In this document: positions 42,263 through 51,156 of the stretch, piece after piece
Layout: each line of letters begins with the position of its first letter
Numbering within the stretch: position 1 is the first letter of the stretch
NCBI GenBank assembly: GCA_023388335.1
Contig: JAEWGL010000040.1
Span: forward strand, 1 to 53,943
DNA from: Pseudomonadota bacterium
GTDB lineage: Bacteria > Pseudomonadota > Gammaproteobacteria > Pseudomonadales > Pseudomonadaceae
Direction: 5' to 3'
DNA length: 53,943 bases
Position numbers and translations under genes: made by a program
The notes under the pieces: model-generated
The model's database searches: none
The model's input: the letters and a program-made list of their open reading frames with translations, nothing else
What the model was told of the DNA's origin: nothing

Positions 42263-45136
42263 TCAAGGCCATTCAGCAACAGGGTCGAGAATGGGCGCTT
42301 GAGTCGCCTGTGATGATGCCGGTTGAAAGGTAGGCTTGCGGCGGCTGACTCTGTCCACCAGGTAAACCAGCCCGTGGTAGTCGATCCCACTATGTTGGGA
42401 CAAGCCGATTTCACACGTACGACTGGTGGAGATGCCTTCTTCACAGAACCACACGGCATCCTTTAGGCTGCGCAGCGCGTGACTGTTCAGTTCGGGGGTG
42501 GTGAAGCCCTTGTCGCCGGCGAAGCCGCAGCAATGGATGCCCTCGGGTATGACTACCTGCTTGGCACAACGCCGGACGATGTCGATCAGCGCTTGCGCCT
42601 CGCCGAGGTGCTGGGTGCTGCAGGTGACATGCACGGCGATCGGTGCGTCCTGGGGCTCGAACTCCAGACGGTCGAGCAGATAGGTGCGAATGAAGCGCAC
42701 CGGGTCATGGATCTCGAGGCGTTCATCCGCCAGATCCTGCATCAGCCGCAAGGTGCAGGGGCTAGTGTCGCAGTAGATCGGGTCGAGCCCGCCGCGGCTG
42801 GCCTTGAGCAGGGCGTCCAGAGCTTCCTGGCGTTTGTGCTCGGCCTGTTCGGCGTAGCCCTTGGAGGCAAAAGGCTGACCGCAGCAGAGCGCGTCCAGGT
42901 TGCCCGGAAACACCACCTGGTAGCCGGCTTTTTCCAGCAGCGCACAGGTCTTGTCGAGCAGCGGTTGCTGCTCCTGATCGCTGGCTGCCGGGCCCATGAC
43001 GCGAGACACACAGGCCGCCAGATACACCACCCGTGGACGTTCATCCGCGGTGGCAGGTTTAGGTAGCTGCAGACGCTGCACAGGCTGCGGCATCGCCGGC
43101 GTCCACTGGGGCAATTTGCCCTGGCTGACCCTGGTCAGGGTCGCGGTGGTCCTGGCGAACAACGGAGTGCCCAGCATCCGGTGCGCCGTATTGGCCACGA
43201 ACAAGGTGAAACGGGCGCCCTGCACCGCCGCGGCGAAATGCCCGGCCAGCCAGTTGGCCGCACGGGGGCTGTGGGCCTGGGTGCCGCGCAGTTTTCGCAC
43301 CAGGTCACCGGTGTTGATGCCCACCGGGCAGAGCTGGGCGCACAGCCCGGTGGCCGCGCAGGTATCCAGGCCGTGGCGCTGGTAGGCGCGCTCCAATTCA
43401 GCAGTATCGATGCCGGCACGCTTGCGCGCCTGGATGTCGCGCCAGATGACGATGCGCTGACGCGGGGTCAGCGTCAGGCCGTTGGAGGGGCACACCGGCT
43501 CGCAGAATCCACACTCGATGCACGTGTCCACGATGTCATCGGCAGCCGGCATCGGCTTGAAATTTTTCAGGTGAATGCGCGGGTCTTCGGACAACACCAC
43601 ATCGGGGTTGAGGATGCCGCGAGGGTCGAGCAGGCGCTTGATTTGCCACATCAGCTGGTAGGCTTCAGTACCCCATTCCAGCTCGACGAAAGGCGCCATG
43701 TTGCGCCCAGTGCCGTGTTCGGCCTTGAGCGCACCGCCGTATTCCACCGCCACCAGTTGGGTCACGTCGCCCATGAAGGCCTCGTAACGGGCCACCTGGA
43801 GCGGGTCATCGAAGCCCTGGGTGAAGACGAAATGCAGGTTCCCTTCAAGGGCATGGCCGAAAATGATCGCTTCGTCGTAACCATGTTTGTCGAATAGCTG
43901 GATCAGTCGATTGACACCCTCGGCAAGCTGTTCGACGGGAAAGGTCACGTCCTCGATGATCACCGTGGTTCCCGTCTGGCGCACCGCGCCGACTGCCGGG
44001 AAGGTGTCCTTGCGGATCCGCCACAGCTGGTTGTAGACCACCGGATCGTCACTGAAGTCGACCTGTTTCTCCACCGGAAAATGCGCGATGGCGGCCATGA
44101 CTTGCGCCAGTTGCTCATGCAGCAGCGCACCGGTGGCGGCACGCGACTCGATCAACAGGGCACAGGCGCCGGCAGACAGTTCACGCACCCATTCGGGCAT
44201 ACCCGCCATGTTCTCCACCGAGCGCAGGCTGCGCCGATCAAGCAGCTCCACCGCCGCGACAGGCTGTTGTTTGAGCACCGGTACGGCCTTGCAGCAGGTG
44301 CCGACGTCGGGAAAGACGATCAGCGCGCTGGCTTTGTGCGGGTGGTCGGGCACGGTGTCATAAGTCACCGCACTGATGAACCCCAGCGTCCCTTCGGAAC
44401 CCACCATCAGGTGATTGAGAATATCCAGCGAGTCCTCGAAATCGATCAGGGCGTTGATCGAGAAGCCCGTGGTGTTTTTCAGTCGGTACTTGTGGCGAAT
44501 CTTGCCGGCCAAGGGCAGATTGGCCCGGGTCTGCCGACCCAGTTCGGCGAGCTGCTCCAACAGCTCGCCATGGCTGGCGCGGAAGGCAGCGATGCTGGAT
44601 GGGCTTTCGCTGTCCAGCACGGTGCCGTCGGCCAATACCAGGCGCAGGCCAGCGAGGGTGTGATAGGTGTTCTGGGCAGTGCCGCAGCACATACCACTAG
44701 AGTTATTGGCGACGATACCGCCGATCTTGGCGGCGTTGATCGACGCAGGATCAGGACCGATCTTGCGTTTGAAGGGGGCCAGTGCAGCATTGGCCTGGGC
44801 GCCGATGACGCCGGGTTGCACACGGATCTGCTGGCCGTTGCCACGGATGTCGCGGCGGTTCCAATGGTCGCCCAGCACGATCAGTACCGAGTCGGAAATC
44901 GCCTGGCCGGAGAGGCTGGTGCCGGCGGCGCGGAAGGTCACCGGTACGCGTTCGGCATTGGCCAGCTTGAGCAGCGCTACCACTTCCTGCTCGGATTCGA
45001 CCCGCAGCACCAACTGGGGAACAAGCCGGTAAAAGCTGGCATCGGTGCCGAACGCTAGCGTCGAAAGCGGGTCATCAAAACGCCGATCACGGGGGATCAG
45101 CCGCTCGACAGCGGTGGTAAAAGTCGCCGGTAACAT
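42263..45136 (-). CDS. FAD/Fe-S 2-hydroxyacid dehydrogenase (GlcD-GlcF fusion; D-lactate dehydrogenase-like)
   Basis: The 957-residue protein fuses a PCMH-type FAD domain with a GlcF-like iron-sulfur part. The FAD half (to about 530) has VTFRAAGTSLSGQAISDSVLI, GGIVANNSSGMCCG and GSEGTLGFI. Two ferredoxin clusters follow, CIECGFCEPVCP near 550 and CAATGLCAQLCPVG near 600. The C-terminal 250 residues carry two CCG domains (ALCCGQPF, GIHCCGFAGDKG). Such enzymes oxidise D-lactate, D-2-hydroxyglutarate or related acids and pass electrons to quinone at the membrane. ATG 45136 has GGAG at a 7-base spacing. It lies 156 bases downstream of the MFS importer on the same strand, so its acid is likely what the transporter brings in or a product of it. 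Confidence 0.9.
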   Translation of the reverse strand: MLPATFTTAVERLIPRDRRFDDPLSTLAFGTDASFYRLVPQLVLRVESEQEVVALLKLANAERVPVTFRAAGTSLSGQAISDSVLIVLGDHWNRRDIRGNGQQIRVQPGVIGAQANAALAPFKRKIGPDPASINAAKIGGIVANNSSGMCCGTAQNTYHTLAGLRLVLADGTVLDSESPSSIAAFRASHGELLEQLAELGRQTRANLPLAGKIRHKYRLKNTTGFSINALIDFEDSLDILNHLMVGSEGTLGFISAVTYDTVPDHPHKASALIVFPDVGTCCKAVPVLKQQPVAAVELLDRRSLRSVENMAGMPEWVRELSAGACALLIESRAATGALLHEQLAQVMAAIAHFPVEKQVDFSDDPVVYNQLWRIRKDTFPAVGAVRQTGTTVIIEDVTFPVEQLAEGVNRLIQLFDKHGYDEAIIFGHALEGNLHFVFTQGFDDPLQVARYEAFMGDVTQLVAVEYGGALKAEHGTGRNMAPFVELEWGTEAYQLMWQIKRLLDPRGILNPDVVLSEDPRIHLKNFKPMPAADDIVDTCIECGFCEPVCPSNGLTLTPRQRIVIWRDIQARKRAGIDTAELERAYQRHGLDTCAATGLCAQLCPVGINTGDLVRKLRGTQAHSPRAANWLAGHFAAAVQGARFTLFVANTAHRMLGTPLFARTTATLTRVSQGKLPQWTPAMPQPVQRLQLPKPATADERPRVVYLAACVSRVMGPAASDQEQQPLLDKTCALLEKAGYQVVFPGNLDALCCGQPFASKGYAEQAEHKRQEALDALLKASRGGLDPIYCDTSPCTLRLMQDLADERLEIHDPVRFIRTYLLDRLEFEPQDAPIAVHVTCSTQHLGEAQALIDIVRRCAKQVVIPEGIHCCGFAGDKGFTTPELNSHALRSLKDAVWFCEEGISTSRTCEIGLSQHSGIDYHGLVYLVDRVSRRKPTFQPASSQATQAPILDPVAEWP

Positions 45137-45292
45137 TGCTTGTCTCCATCAATCACCCCGGCGGCCAGTTGGGTGCGCGAGGCCGCAGGGCTGGTCAAAA
45201 CGGCTGAAGCCAGAGAGAACAGCCAGACTGTGCTTTGGGTTGCAGACGCGGGATGAGTCAGCGGGCGCCATGCACGACCGCTGACAGTCCGA

Positions 45293-46609
45293 TCACTTGG
45301 CCAGAATGCTCCGGGAACGGGTCTCTGAACGGGCCCGGCGGGTTTCGATAAGCCGGGCGAACCGGCGCTTGCTCGCTTCGGGATTGATGAGCAACAAGCC
45401 GATGACGCTGGTGACAATGCACAGCGCGCCCGCGACCACGAAGCCCTTGTCATAGCCCAGCGCAGGTGTGGCGGCGCCCTGGATAAAAGCCCCCATCAGT
45501 GCGGGCGCGACCAGGCCGCCGGTGGTGGCCAGGGCGCTGTTGATGGACATCATCGAGGAGCGCTGCCCGGCCGACATGATCTCGGCAACGATCGCCGAAC
45601 TCAGCACGAAGGTGATCTGCGGCAAGTTGCAACCAATCGCCAACAGGATGACCTTGAGCAGTGGATCGTGCACAGCAAAGACCGCGAGCAGGATCAGCGC
45701 ACCCCCCGTCAGCACCAGCAAGGAGGTCAACCAACCCCGGGCATACTTCGAGGCCAGACCAGATTTCAGCAAACGCTGGGATACCCAGGAGCCGCCCAGG
45801 ACGATCGGGATGTTGAACGCGGTGAACACCATGAACATCCAGCCGGCGTCAGTCGGGTCGTAGTGCATCACCTTGCCCATATAGGACGGTACCCACGTGA
45901 ACATCACCGAGAAGATCCAATAACTGGTCCAGTACATCAGCATGTTGGCCAGGAAGGTTCTGTCGGTAATCAGCTCCCAATAAGGCAGGCGGGGAGCGTC
46001 GGCATCGGCCTGCACCGAACCTTGCTCAGTGACCTTGCCTTCGGCCCCGAAGTAAGCCCACAGCGCCATCCACACGAGGCTGGCCATACCGAGCACCATG
46101 AATGCCGCATGCCAGCTCCACTTCACCACGACAAACGTCAGGAGCGGGCCGGAGATCAGCAGTCCGGCAGTGACTCCCTGAAAGATCACCGCGGACGGCA
46201 AGTTGCGCTTGTCGTTGGGGAACCACTTGTAGCAACTGTGCAGCGCCAACGGATAAGCCGGCCCCTCCCCCATGCCAAGCAGGATGCGTGAGAAGTACAG
46301 CAGCGGGACCGAGGCCACGAACGCCAGCGGGAACTGCGCCACGCCCCAGATGCCGGCACATACCAGCAATAATTTCTTGGACGACACCCGCTCGGCCACG
46401 AAGCCGAAACCGATGGCCGACAACGAGAACAGAAGGAAGAAGCTACTGGCGATCATGCCGAACTCAGCGGGAGAAAGTCCCAGGTCGGCCATCAGGGGAC
46501 CTGCGACGATGCCGAGAATCGCCTTGTCCATGAAGTTGATCACCATGAACACCGCGAGCAGGATCGTGATGACCCAGGCATGCGTTTTGGTACTTTTATA
46601 GCGAGCCAT
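45293..46609 (-). CDS. MFS transporter, anion:cation symporter (ACS) type
   Basis: The 438-residue protein has twelve predicted membrane segments, beginning HAWVITILLAVFMVINFMDKAILGI, here noted by its core INFMDKAILG that is typical of ACS organic-anion importers. RILLGMGEGPAYPLA matches the family's helix-4 signature, and FVAERVSSKK the loop 2-3 motif. Likely cargo is an organic acid taken up with protons. ATG 46609 (GAGG at a 6-base spacing) is preferred over the listed longer frame. It precedes the dehydrogenase gene in the same direction. A GntR-type operator-like motif lies about 245 bases upstream, and a short leader ORF sits between. Confidence 0.9.
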   Translation of the reverse strand: MARYKSTKTHAWVITILLAVFMVINFMDKAILGIVAGPLMADLGLSPAEFGMIASSFFLLFSLSAIGFGFVAERVSSKKLLLVCAGIWGVAQFPLAFVASVPLLYFSRILLGMGEGPAYPLALHSCYKWFPNDKRNLPSAVIFQGVTAGLLISGPLLTFVVVKWSWHAAFMVLGMASLVWMALWAYFGAEGKVTEQGSVQADADAPRLPYWELITDRTFLANMLMYWTSYWIFSVMFTWVPSYMGKVMHYDPTDAGWMFMVFTAFNIPIVLGGSWVSQRLLKSGLASKYARGWLTSLLVLTGGALILLAVFAVHDPLLKVILLAIGCNLPQITFVLSSAIVAEIMSAGQRSSMMSINSALATTGGLVAPALMGAFIQGAATPALGYDKGFVVAGALCIVTSVIGLLLINPEASKRRFARLIETRRARSETRSRSILAK

Positions 46610-46669
46610 ATCCCACCTCAGAATTGATGTTGAAACCATCGGGTCGTCGTGATGCGAGCCGAAGTGGAA

Positions 46670-46786
46670 TTAACTGGAACAATCTGAAACGTAGCGATCG
46701 GATGAGCTCCGGTCTTGCGGGCGGGGACATCCAGACATGTAAAGGATGTTACTCAAGGTAGCAGCAAACGTTGAGTTCACAGACAT
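46670..46786 (-). CDS. Possible 38-residue leader peptide upstream of the MFS gene
   Basis: ATG 46786 is preceded by CTGGAGAACGTC (GGAG, 7-base spacing) and encodes MSVNSTFAATLSNILYMSGC and an Arg/Ser-rich tail, ending 60 bases before the MFS start. It falls inside the long 5' region between the operator motif and the transporter. It could be a leader ORF or chance. The remaining gap to 47111 shows nothing else. Confidence 0.35.
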   Translation of the reverse strand: MSVNSTFAATLSNILYMSGCPRPQDRSSSDRYVSDCSS

Positions 46787-46852
46787 GACGTTCTCCAGGC
46801 TGACTGAAGGTACTTTGGCCCCAGTCGATTTTGTTGTTTTGAACCGCAAAAA

Positions 46853-46871
46853 ACTATATAGCACTATAGCT
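46853..46871. promoter_or_regulatory. Candidate GntR operator upstream of the MFS/dehydrogenase genes
   Basis: ACTATATAGC-ACTATAGCT: the nine bases CTATATAGC recur exactly in the palindrome before the gntR gene (47941-47949), and the second half is a near repeat of the motif. The stretch is A/T-rich, as expected for a promoter. Confidence 0.5.
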
Positions 46872-47111
46872 AAGTAGGTATAGATATTTTATCGCCGTCC
46901 ATCAGGAGACGCCCAGCGGTGTTCGCCCGCCCGGGTGCAGATCAACAGTGTTTGCGTGTGCAAAATCGGCAGCATTACCGCAGGTTGTGGTGAACCTGCA
47001 GCGGGCCGACTCGTGTCCTGGTCGCGACGCACGGCTACGCGCATCAGCAATAGGCAAGCATGAGTTCAACCGGGACCAGGGGATGGCCCCGCTATGGAGA
47101 ACCCGACGGGG

Positions 47112-47885
47112 TCAAGGCTCCAGATTGGCGTCCAGCCTCAGCCGGTAGCCATTGGGCGGAATGAACGCTTCCTGGTAATACAGCGGCCGGCCATTGTTGC
47201 CCATGGCGAGAAATTCGAGCACCGCGCCGACCGTGCCCTCTTCAAGCGCCAACTGCTGGCAGACCTCGTCCGGGAAACGTTCGCAACGCAGCTTCTGGCC
47301 GAGACTGGCGATGCTGATGTGGTACCGGTTGAACAGCAGCGCCTTGAAGTTCGCCCCGGCAAAATCGAGCAACTCCGCCTCGGCAAATGCCGGGAAACGA
47401 TCGCTGTCGATATAGAAGTGGGTGAAGCAGTGGAATAGCTCGTCCACGGCGAACACCCGGTCAACCTTGACCACGTTACGCACGTTCGAGCCCAGCTTGT
47501 CGGCCCAATCCTTGCCGTCCAGCCCGGTTTCCTGACCGACCACTTCGGCATAGATCGGCAGGACTTGCCCGTCGCTGTCCTCGAAACGCAAGTGCATCGG
47601 CGACATCATCGGCATCGCCCGCTCGGCCACGAAAGTGCCATGCCCGTGGCGGCGCACGATCACTTTGGCCTGGACCAGCTCACGCAACGCCTTCTGCACT
47701 GTGCCCAGGCTGAACGGGGTAATGGCCGCCAGCGTGGATTCATTGGGCAACTGCGAACCCGGCCCCCAGTACCCATCATTGATCGCCGCCAGCAGGGTTT
47801 CCCGCAGCTGCGCGTACTTGGGCAAGCCGAGTACTTCCTGTGACTGGTAACGATCGTAAAAATCGACCGTCTCTACTTCCGACAT
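47112..47885 (-). CDS. GntR-family (HutC/UTRA) transcriptional regulator
   Basis: The 257-residue protein has an N-terminal winged helix (GLPKYAQLRETLLAAINDGYW, GSQLPNESTLAAITPFSLGTVQKALRELV, quoted by its keys GSQLPNESTLA and GTVQKALREL) and, from about residue 95, a UTRA ligand domain ending in YYQEAFIPPNGYRLR. It most likely binds a small carboxylic acid and represses the neighbouring uptake genes until that ligand appears. ATG 47885 has AAGGAGG at a 7-base spacing; the longer frame to 48122 is rejected. The gene lies between the MFS/dehydrogenase unit and the divergent TauE/OprD unit, and a perfect palindrome is 53-66 bases upstream of its start. Confidence 0.92.
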   Translation of the reverse strand: MSEVETVDFYDRYQSQEVLGLPKYAQLRETLLAAINDGYWGPGSQLPNESTLAAITPFSLGTVQKALRELVQAKVIVRRHGHGTFVAERAMPMMSPMHLRFEDSDGQVLPIYAEVVGQETGLDGKDWADKLGSNVRNVVKVDRVFAVDELFHCFTHFYIDSDRFPAFAEAELLDFAGANFKALLFNRYHISIASLGQKLRCERFPDEVCQQLALEEGTVGAVLEFLAMGNNGRPLYYQEAFIPPNGYRLRLDANLEP

Positions 47886-47937
47886 TTTTTGTCCTCCTTC
47901 AGACCCTCCGACGCTGTTGCCAGAGAGACGCTGACTA

Positions 47938-47951
47938 AAGCTATATAGCTT
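47938..47951. promoter_or_regulatory. Palindromic operator between gntR and the TauE/OprD genes
   Basis: AAGCTATATAGCTT is a perfect 14-bp palindrome in the 181-base divergent gap. It overlaps a possible plus-strand -10 (TTGCCA at 47917-47922 as -35), and TATAAT lies next to it on the minus strand (47960-47955). It is likely the GntR protein's own operator. Confidence 0.6.
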
Positions 47952-48066
47952 CATATTATAACTCATGACGTCCACCAACGCTCCGCCGTGTCTGCCTGAT
48001 CCGACACAGGTGCCGATCGCCCCAAGTATGCGGCTAGAACAGCCGCCGATCACGGCAGGATAATCC

Positions 48067-48924
48067 ATGGAACTACACCCGGAACTGCACTCGCTACTCA
48101 TCATTCTTGTCGCGGTGGCCATTGGCAGCTACCTGCAAGCGTTCACCGGGTTCGCGCTGGGCATTGTCGTACTGGCGATTGCCGTACTCACCCACGCCGC
48201 CCCCATCGCCATCGTCGCCACCACCATCACCATCGTCGCCCTACCCGGCATCGCCATCGCCTTTGCTCGCCACTGGCGGCACATTGACCGGGCATCGTTC
48301 TGCCAGACCCTCATCGGCCTGGTACCCGGCACGCTGCTGGGCCTGTGGTTGCTGGGCAAAATGGGCGAAGAGCATACCGCGCTGCTGCAACTGCTGCTGG
48401 GCGGGCTGATCGTGGCCGGCGGTATCGCCCTGTTCATCAAACCACGGCCTCATCCCTCCCGTTCCAGCCCCCTGAGCTTCGTCCTGATGGGCCTGCTCGG
48501 CGGCCTGATGGGCGGCCTGTTCAGCATACCGGGGCCACCGCTGATCTATCACTATTATCGTCAACCGGTGTCCATTCAGGCCATCCGTAACAGCTTGCTG
48601 GCGCTGTCCGGCGTCATGTCCTTGATCCGCTTGATCATGCAGGGCCTGCAAGGTGAGTTGAACGCCGAGGTCATGTCCCCGGGCATGCTGTCGATCCCGG
48701 TCGCCATGCTGGCCAGCTGGTTGTATGTGCGTTTTCCACCGCAACTGTCCGACCTGAGCATGCGCCGCGGCGCCTTCGCCTTGTTTGTCGCGATGGGCGG
48801 TTTCATCCTGCTTACCGCGGTGCTACCGAGCACCCTGGCCGCCCCTGTGAAGCAGGCCATGACCGCGCGCCCGGGCAAAACCTTTTCCGTTGTGTCACCG
48901 CAGTTCTCAAAGCCTATGCCTTGA
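48067..48924 (+). CDS. TauE/SafE-family membrane exporter (sulfite or organic anion)
   Basis: The 285-residue protein has about eight membrane helices in two halves, with the TauE/SafE hallmarks: an N-terminal SYLQAFTGFALGIVVLAI (G-F-G/ALG repeat) and a mid-protein GLLGGLMGGLFSIPGPPLIYHYY matching the second repeat (G-x3-G-x-FG-x-GGP type). Family members export sulfite, sulfoacetate or similar anions during organosulfonate breakdown. ATG 48067 has AGGA at a 6-base spacing. It is followed after 32 bases by the OprD porin in the same direction and lies opposite gntR, so both are probably controlled by that regulator. Confidence 0.88.
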   Translation: MELHPELHSLLIILVAVAIGSYLQAFTGFALGIVVLAIAVLTHAAPIAIVATTITIVALPGIAIAFARHWRHIDRASFCQTLIGLVPGTLLGLWLLGKMGEEHTALLQLLLGGLIVAGGIALFIKPRPHPSRSSPLSFVLMGLLGGLMGGLFSIPGPPLIYHYYRQPVSIQAIRNSLLALSGVMSLIRLIMQGLQGELNAEVMSPGMLSIPVAMLASWLYVRFPPQLSDLSMRRGAFALFVAMGGFILLTAVLPSTLAAPVKQAMTARPGKTFSVVSPQFSKPMP

Positions 48925-48956
48925 GCTTGTAGCTCCCTGCCCTAGAGATAAAAACA

Positions 48957-50201
48957 ATGAAACATCTACGGTTAAGCGCACTACCTACCCCCTTGCTCGG
49001 CCTGTCCAGTCTCGCCTTGTGCTGCAATGCCTCGGCGGCCTTCATTGCCGACAGCACGGCCAACCTGGACATTCGCAGCTTCTACATGAACCGCGATTAC
49101 CGGCAACCGGGTAGCCCAGAGACACAGGATGAATGGACGCAGGGATTCGTCATGCATGCTGAATCCGGCTTCACCGACACGACCGTTGGCGTGGGGCTGG
49201 ATGCCCATGCCGCGCTCGGCCTCAAGCTGGATTCGGCCCGCGGTCGCAGCGGCGACAACGGCATCCTCCCGCAGAGTGCCGACGGTACGCCCGCGAATGA
49301 ATTCGGCGAACTGGGCTTCACTGGAAAACTCAAGGTATCCAAGAGTGTCCTGCGCCTGGGTACGCTTTACCCGACCCTGCCGGTGCTGAATTATAACTTC
49401 GGACGCCTGCTTCCTTCGAGCTACAGCGGCGGCATGTTGACCTCGAACGAAATCGACGGCCTGACCGTCAATGCCGGTCGCATCACCCAGGCCAACCTGC
49501 GCAACTCCAGCAGTAATGACCGCATCACTTATTACCGCGGCGGTGTGGAAAGCGATCATTTCGACTTTGCCGGCGGCAGCTACAAGCTCACCCCGCAGCT
49601 GACCACCAGCTATTACTACGGCGAACTCAAAGACATCTATCGCCAGCATTTCGTCGGCCTCGTCCACACCTTGCCCCTGAGCAAAAGCGCGAGCCTGCGC
49701 ACCGACCTTCGGTACTTTCGCAGCAACGACGACGGCATCGCCAAAATGGGCCGCTTCGCCAATAACAACCTCAACGGCATGGTCAGCCTGACGCTGGGGG
49801 GCCACAAGTTCAGCGGCGCCTACCAGCGCATCTCCGGTGCCGGCGAATTTCCGTTCATTGGCAACGATCCCTATGTCGTCAACTTGTCCTTCTACAACAC
49901 CTTCGCCCGAGAAGAAGAGGATTCCTGGCAAGCACGCTACGACTATGATTTCGCTGCGCTGGGGATACCCGGCCTGACCTTCATGACCCGTTACGTCAGC
50001 GGCGACCACGCGCTGGTCCAGGGCCGCGAGCAGGGTACCGAGCGCGAGCGCAACATTGATCTGACCTACACGGTGCAGAGCGGCCCGCTGAAGAACGTCT
50101 ACGTGCAGATGCGTAATATCAGTTTCCGCTCTGGCAGCGGGTTGACCCGCGATGTCGACGAGAACCGCGTGCTGGTCGGCTATAAACTGGTGGTCTGGTA
50201 G
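48957..50201 (+). CDS. OprD-family outer-membrane porin
   Basis: The 414-residue protein begins with a signal peptide (MKHLRLSALPTPLLGLSSLA, cleavage near NASA-A) and continues as a beta-barrel with alternating aromatic residues. OprD hallmarks are an N-terminal strand with FYMNRDYR, ...GLDAHAALGLKLDSARGRSGDNGILP, ...EFGELGFTGKLKVSKS, ...LRLGTLYPTLPVL, and a C-terminal GYKLVVW ending in an aromatic residue. OprD porins admit specific carboxylates or amino acids; the cluster context suggests the acid taken up by the MFS importer. ATG 48957 follows GAGATAAAAACA, and a strong hairpin ends the unit. Confidence 0.95.
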   Translation: MKHLRLSALPTPLLGLSSLALCCNASAAFIADSTANLDIRSFYMNRDYRQPGSPETQDEWTQGFVMHAESGFTDTTVGVGLDAHAALGLKLDSARGRSGDNGILPQSADGTPANEFGELGFTGKLKVSKSVLRLGTLYPTLPVLNYNFGRLLPSSYSGGMLTSNEIDGLTVNAGRITQANLRNSSSNDRITYYRGGVESDHFDFAGGSYKLTPQLTTSYYYGELKDIYRQHFVGLVHTLPLSKSASLRTDLRYFRSNDDGIAKMGRFANNNLNGMVSLTLGGHKFSGAYQRISGAGEFPFIGNDPYVVNLSFYNTFAREEEDSWQARYDYDFAALGIPGLTFMTRYVSGDHALVQGREQGTERERNIDLTYTVQSGPLKNVYVQMRNISFRSGSGLTRDVDENRVLVGYKLVVW

Positions 50202-50213
50202 GTACAACCTTTA

Positions 50214-50239
50214 TGGCGAGGGGGCTTGCCCCCTCGCCA
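50214..50239 (+). terminator. Terminator hairpin after the porin gene
   Basis: TGGCGAGGGGG (50214-50224) and CCCCCTCGCCA (50229-50239) form a perfect 11-bp stem with a CTTG loop, 13 bases after the stop. No T run follows; the shape is common at Pseudomonas gene ends. Confidence 0.75.
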
Positions 50240-50298
50240 CATAAAAGGTGTTTTCTGCGTAACGGCGGACTGTAAGACGCCGCGGGAATCCCACAGAA

Positions 50299-50652
50299 TC
50301 AGGCTGTATCGAGTACGGCCCAAAGAGACACTGCGGCCAGGCAGGCCACCACCACGCCCGTAAACAACACCGACGCGACATCGGCCCGCAAGCGGCCGGT
50401 ATGGATGGCGAGAGCACTGCACCGGTAGCGACGCCGCTGCGTCATCCAGATGTACAGCGCGGCGACCACGCTGAGCACCGCCAGCAGTGCGCCCAGCCAC
50501 CCCCGGGTTTGCATCCAGCGCAGGAAAATACAGGCCACGACCCATAACACCAGCAAGGTCCGCCCCCAGGCCAAGGAGGTGCGCTCCGGCTGCAGCCCGG
50601 CGTCATTGTGCGGTGCCTGAAGCGGGTGCCCATCAGTGCGACGGCCGATCAT
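50299..50652 (-). CDS. DUF202 inner-membrane protein (YidG-like)
   Basis: The 117-residue protein has the DUF202 opening ERTSLAWGRTLLVLWV, then three membrane helices (about 30-45, 55-70, 92-114) with a basic loop QRRRYR. Function is unknown. ATG 50652 lies 3 bases after the stop of the YidH-like gene, so the two are co-translated; E. coli yidG/yidH form a similar pair. I see no link to the sulfatase or oxidoreductase genes beyond proximity, and a terminator separates them. Confidence 0.85.
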   Translation of the reverse strand: MIGRRTDGHPLQAPHNDAGLQPERTSLAWGRTLLVLWVVACIFLRWMQTRGWLGALLAVLSVVAALYIWMTQRRRYRCSALAIHTGRLRADVASVLFTGVVVACLAAVSLWAVLDTA

Positions 50653-50655
50653 GGC

Positions 50656-51069
50656 TCAATGCACCTGGCGTAACAGGAAGACGCCGATCAACGTCAGCGC
50701 CACCAGTGCACCACCGATCGACAGCAGCGGCACCAGCAACGGCAGTGGCAACGGCGCTTTGTTGCGCAGTGCCCGTTCAACGTTCAGCCAGCGCAGGCAG
50801 GCCGAGCCGCTGATGAGCATCGCCATCAGCAGTAGTGCAACCGAGAGCGTCGTGCGCACCCCAGAGCTAAACACATCCAGGGTAAAGGCTTCCACGGCGA
50901 TGCCGCCGGCCAGCAGTGCCAGCGCGGTGCGGATCCAGGCCAGAAAGGTTCGTTCGTTAGCGAGGGTGAAGCGTGGGTCGGGCTCACTGCCGCCCGCCAG
51001 CAGCAGTGAGGACAGCGGGCCGCGATCGACGCGCTCAATTTTGCTCAAATCTTCCGGATGTGCCGTCAT
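50656..51069 (-). CDS. DUF202 inner-membrane protein (YidH-like)
   Basis: The 137-residue protein shows the YidH core RFTLANERTFLAWIRTALALLAGGIAVEAF (key part ANERTFLAWIRT) and three membrane helices. The N-terminal 35 residues are cytosolic and polar. Function is unknown in the family. ATG 51069 opens a two-gene unit with the YidG-like gene. The bidirectional terminator at 51106-51138 isolates it from the GMC gene upstream, so its own promoter must be short, within 51070-51105, or partial read-through occurs. Confidence 0.88.
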   Translation of the reverse strand: MTAHPEDLSKIERVDRGPLSSLLLAGGSEPDPRFTLANERTFLAWIRTALALLAGGIAVEAFTLDVFSSGVRTTLSVALLLMAMLISGSACLRWLNVERALRNKAPLPLPLLVPLLSIGGALVALTLIGVFLLRQVH

Positions 51070-51105
51070 GATCCTGCTTGCCTGTTGAATGCCAAAACCA
51101 AAAAT

Positions 51106-51138
51106 GCCCTCGACGGCAGTCTGCCGTGAGGGCTTTTT
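51106..51138 (-). terminator. Bidirectional rho-independent terminator after the GMC gene
   Basis: GCCCTC-G-ACGGCA-GTC-TGCCGT-GAGGGC (51106-51133) is a 12-bp stem with one bulge, with TTTTT after it on the plus strand (51134-51138) and ATTTTT after it on the minus strand. It starts 19 bases past the GMC stop. Confidence 0.9.
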
Positions 51139-51156
51139 ACTGCCGCCATGGATAGG

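Noticed and set aside
44081..45058. 325-codon plus-strand frame antisense to the FAD/Fe-S dehydrogenase
   Set aside because: Composition typical of an antisense shadow; the opposite strand has full FAD and Fe-S motifs.
48981..50207. 408-codon minus-strand frame across the porin gene
   Set aside because: Antisense to a clear OprD porin with signal peptide and barrel strands.
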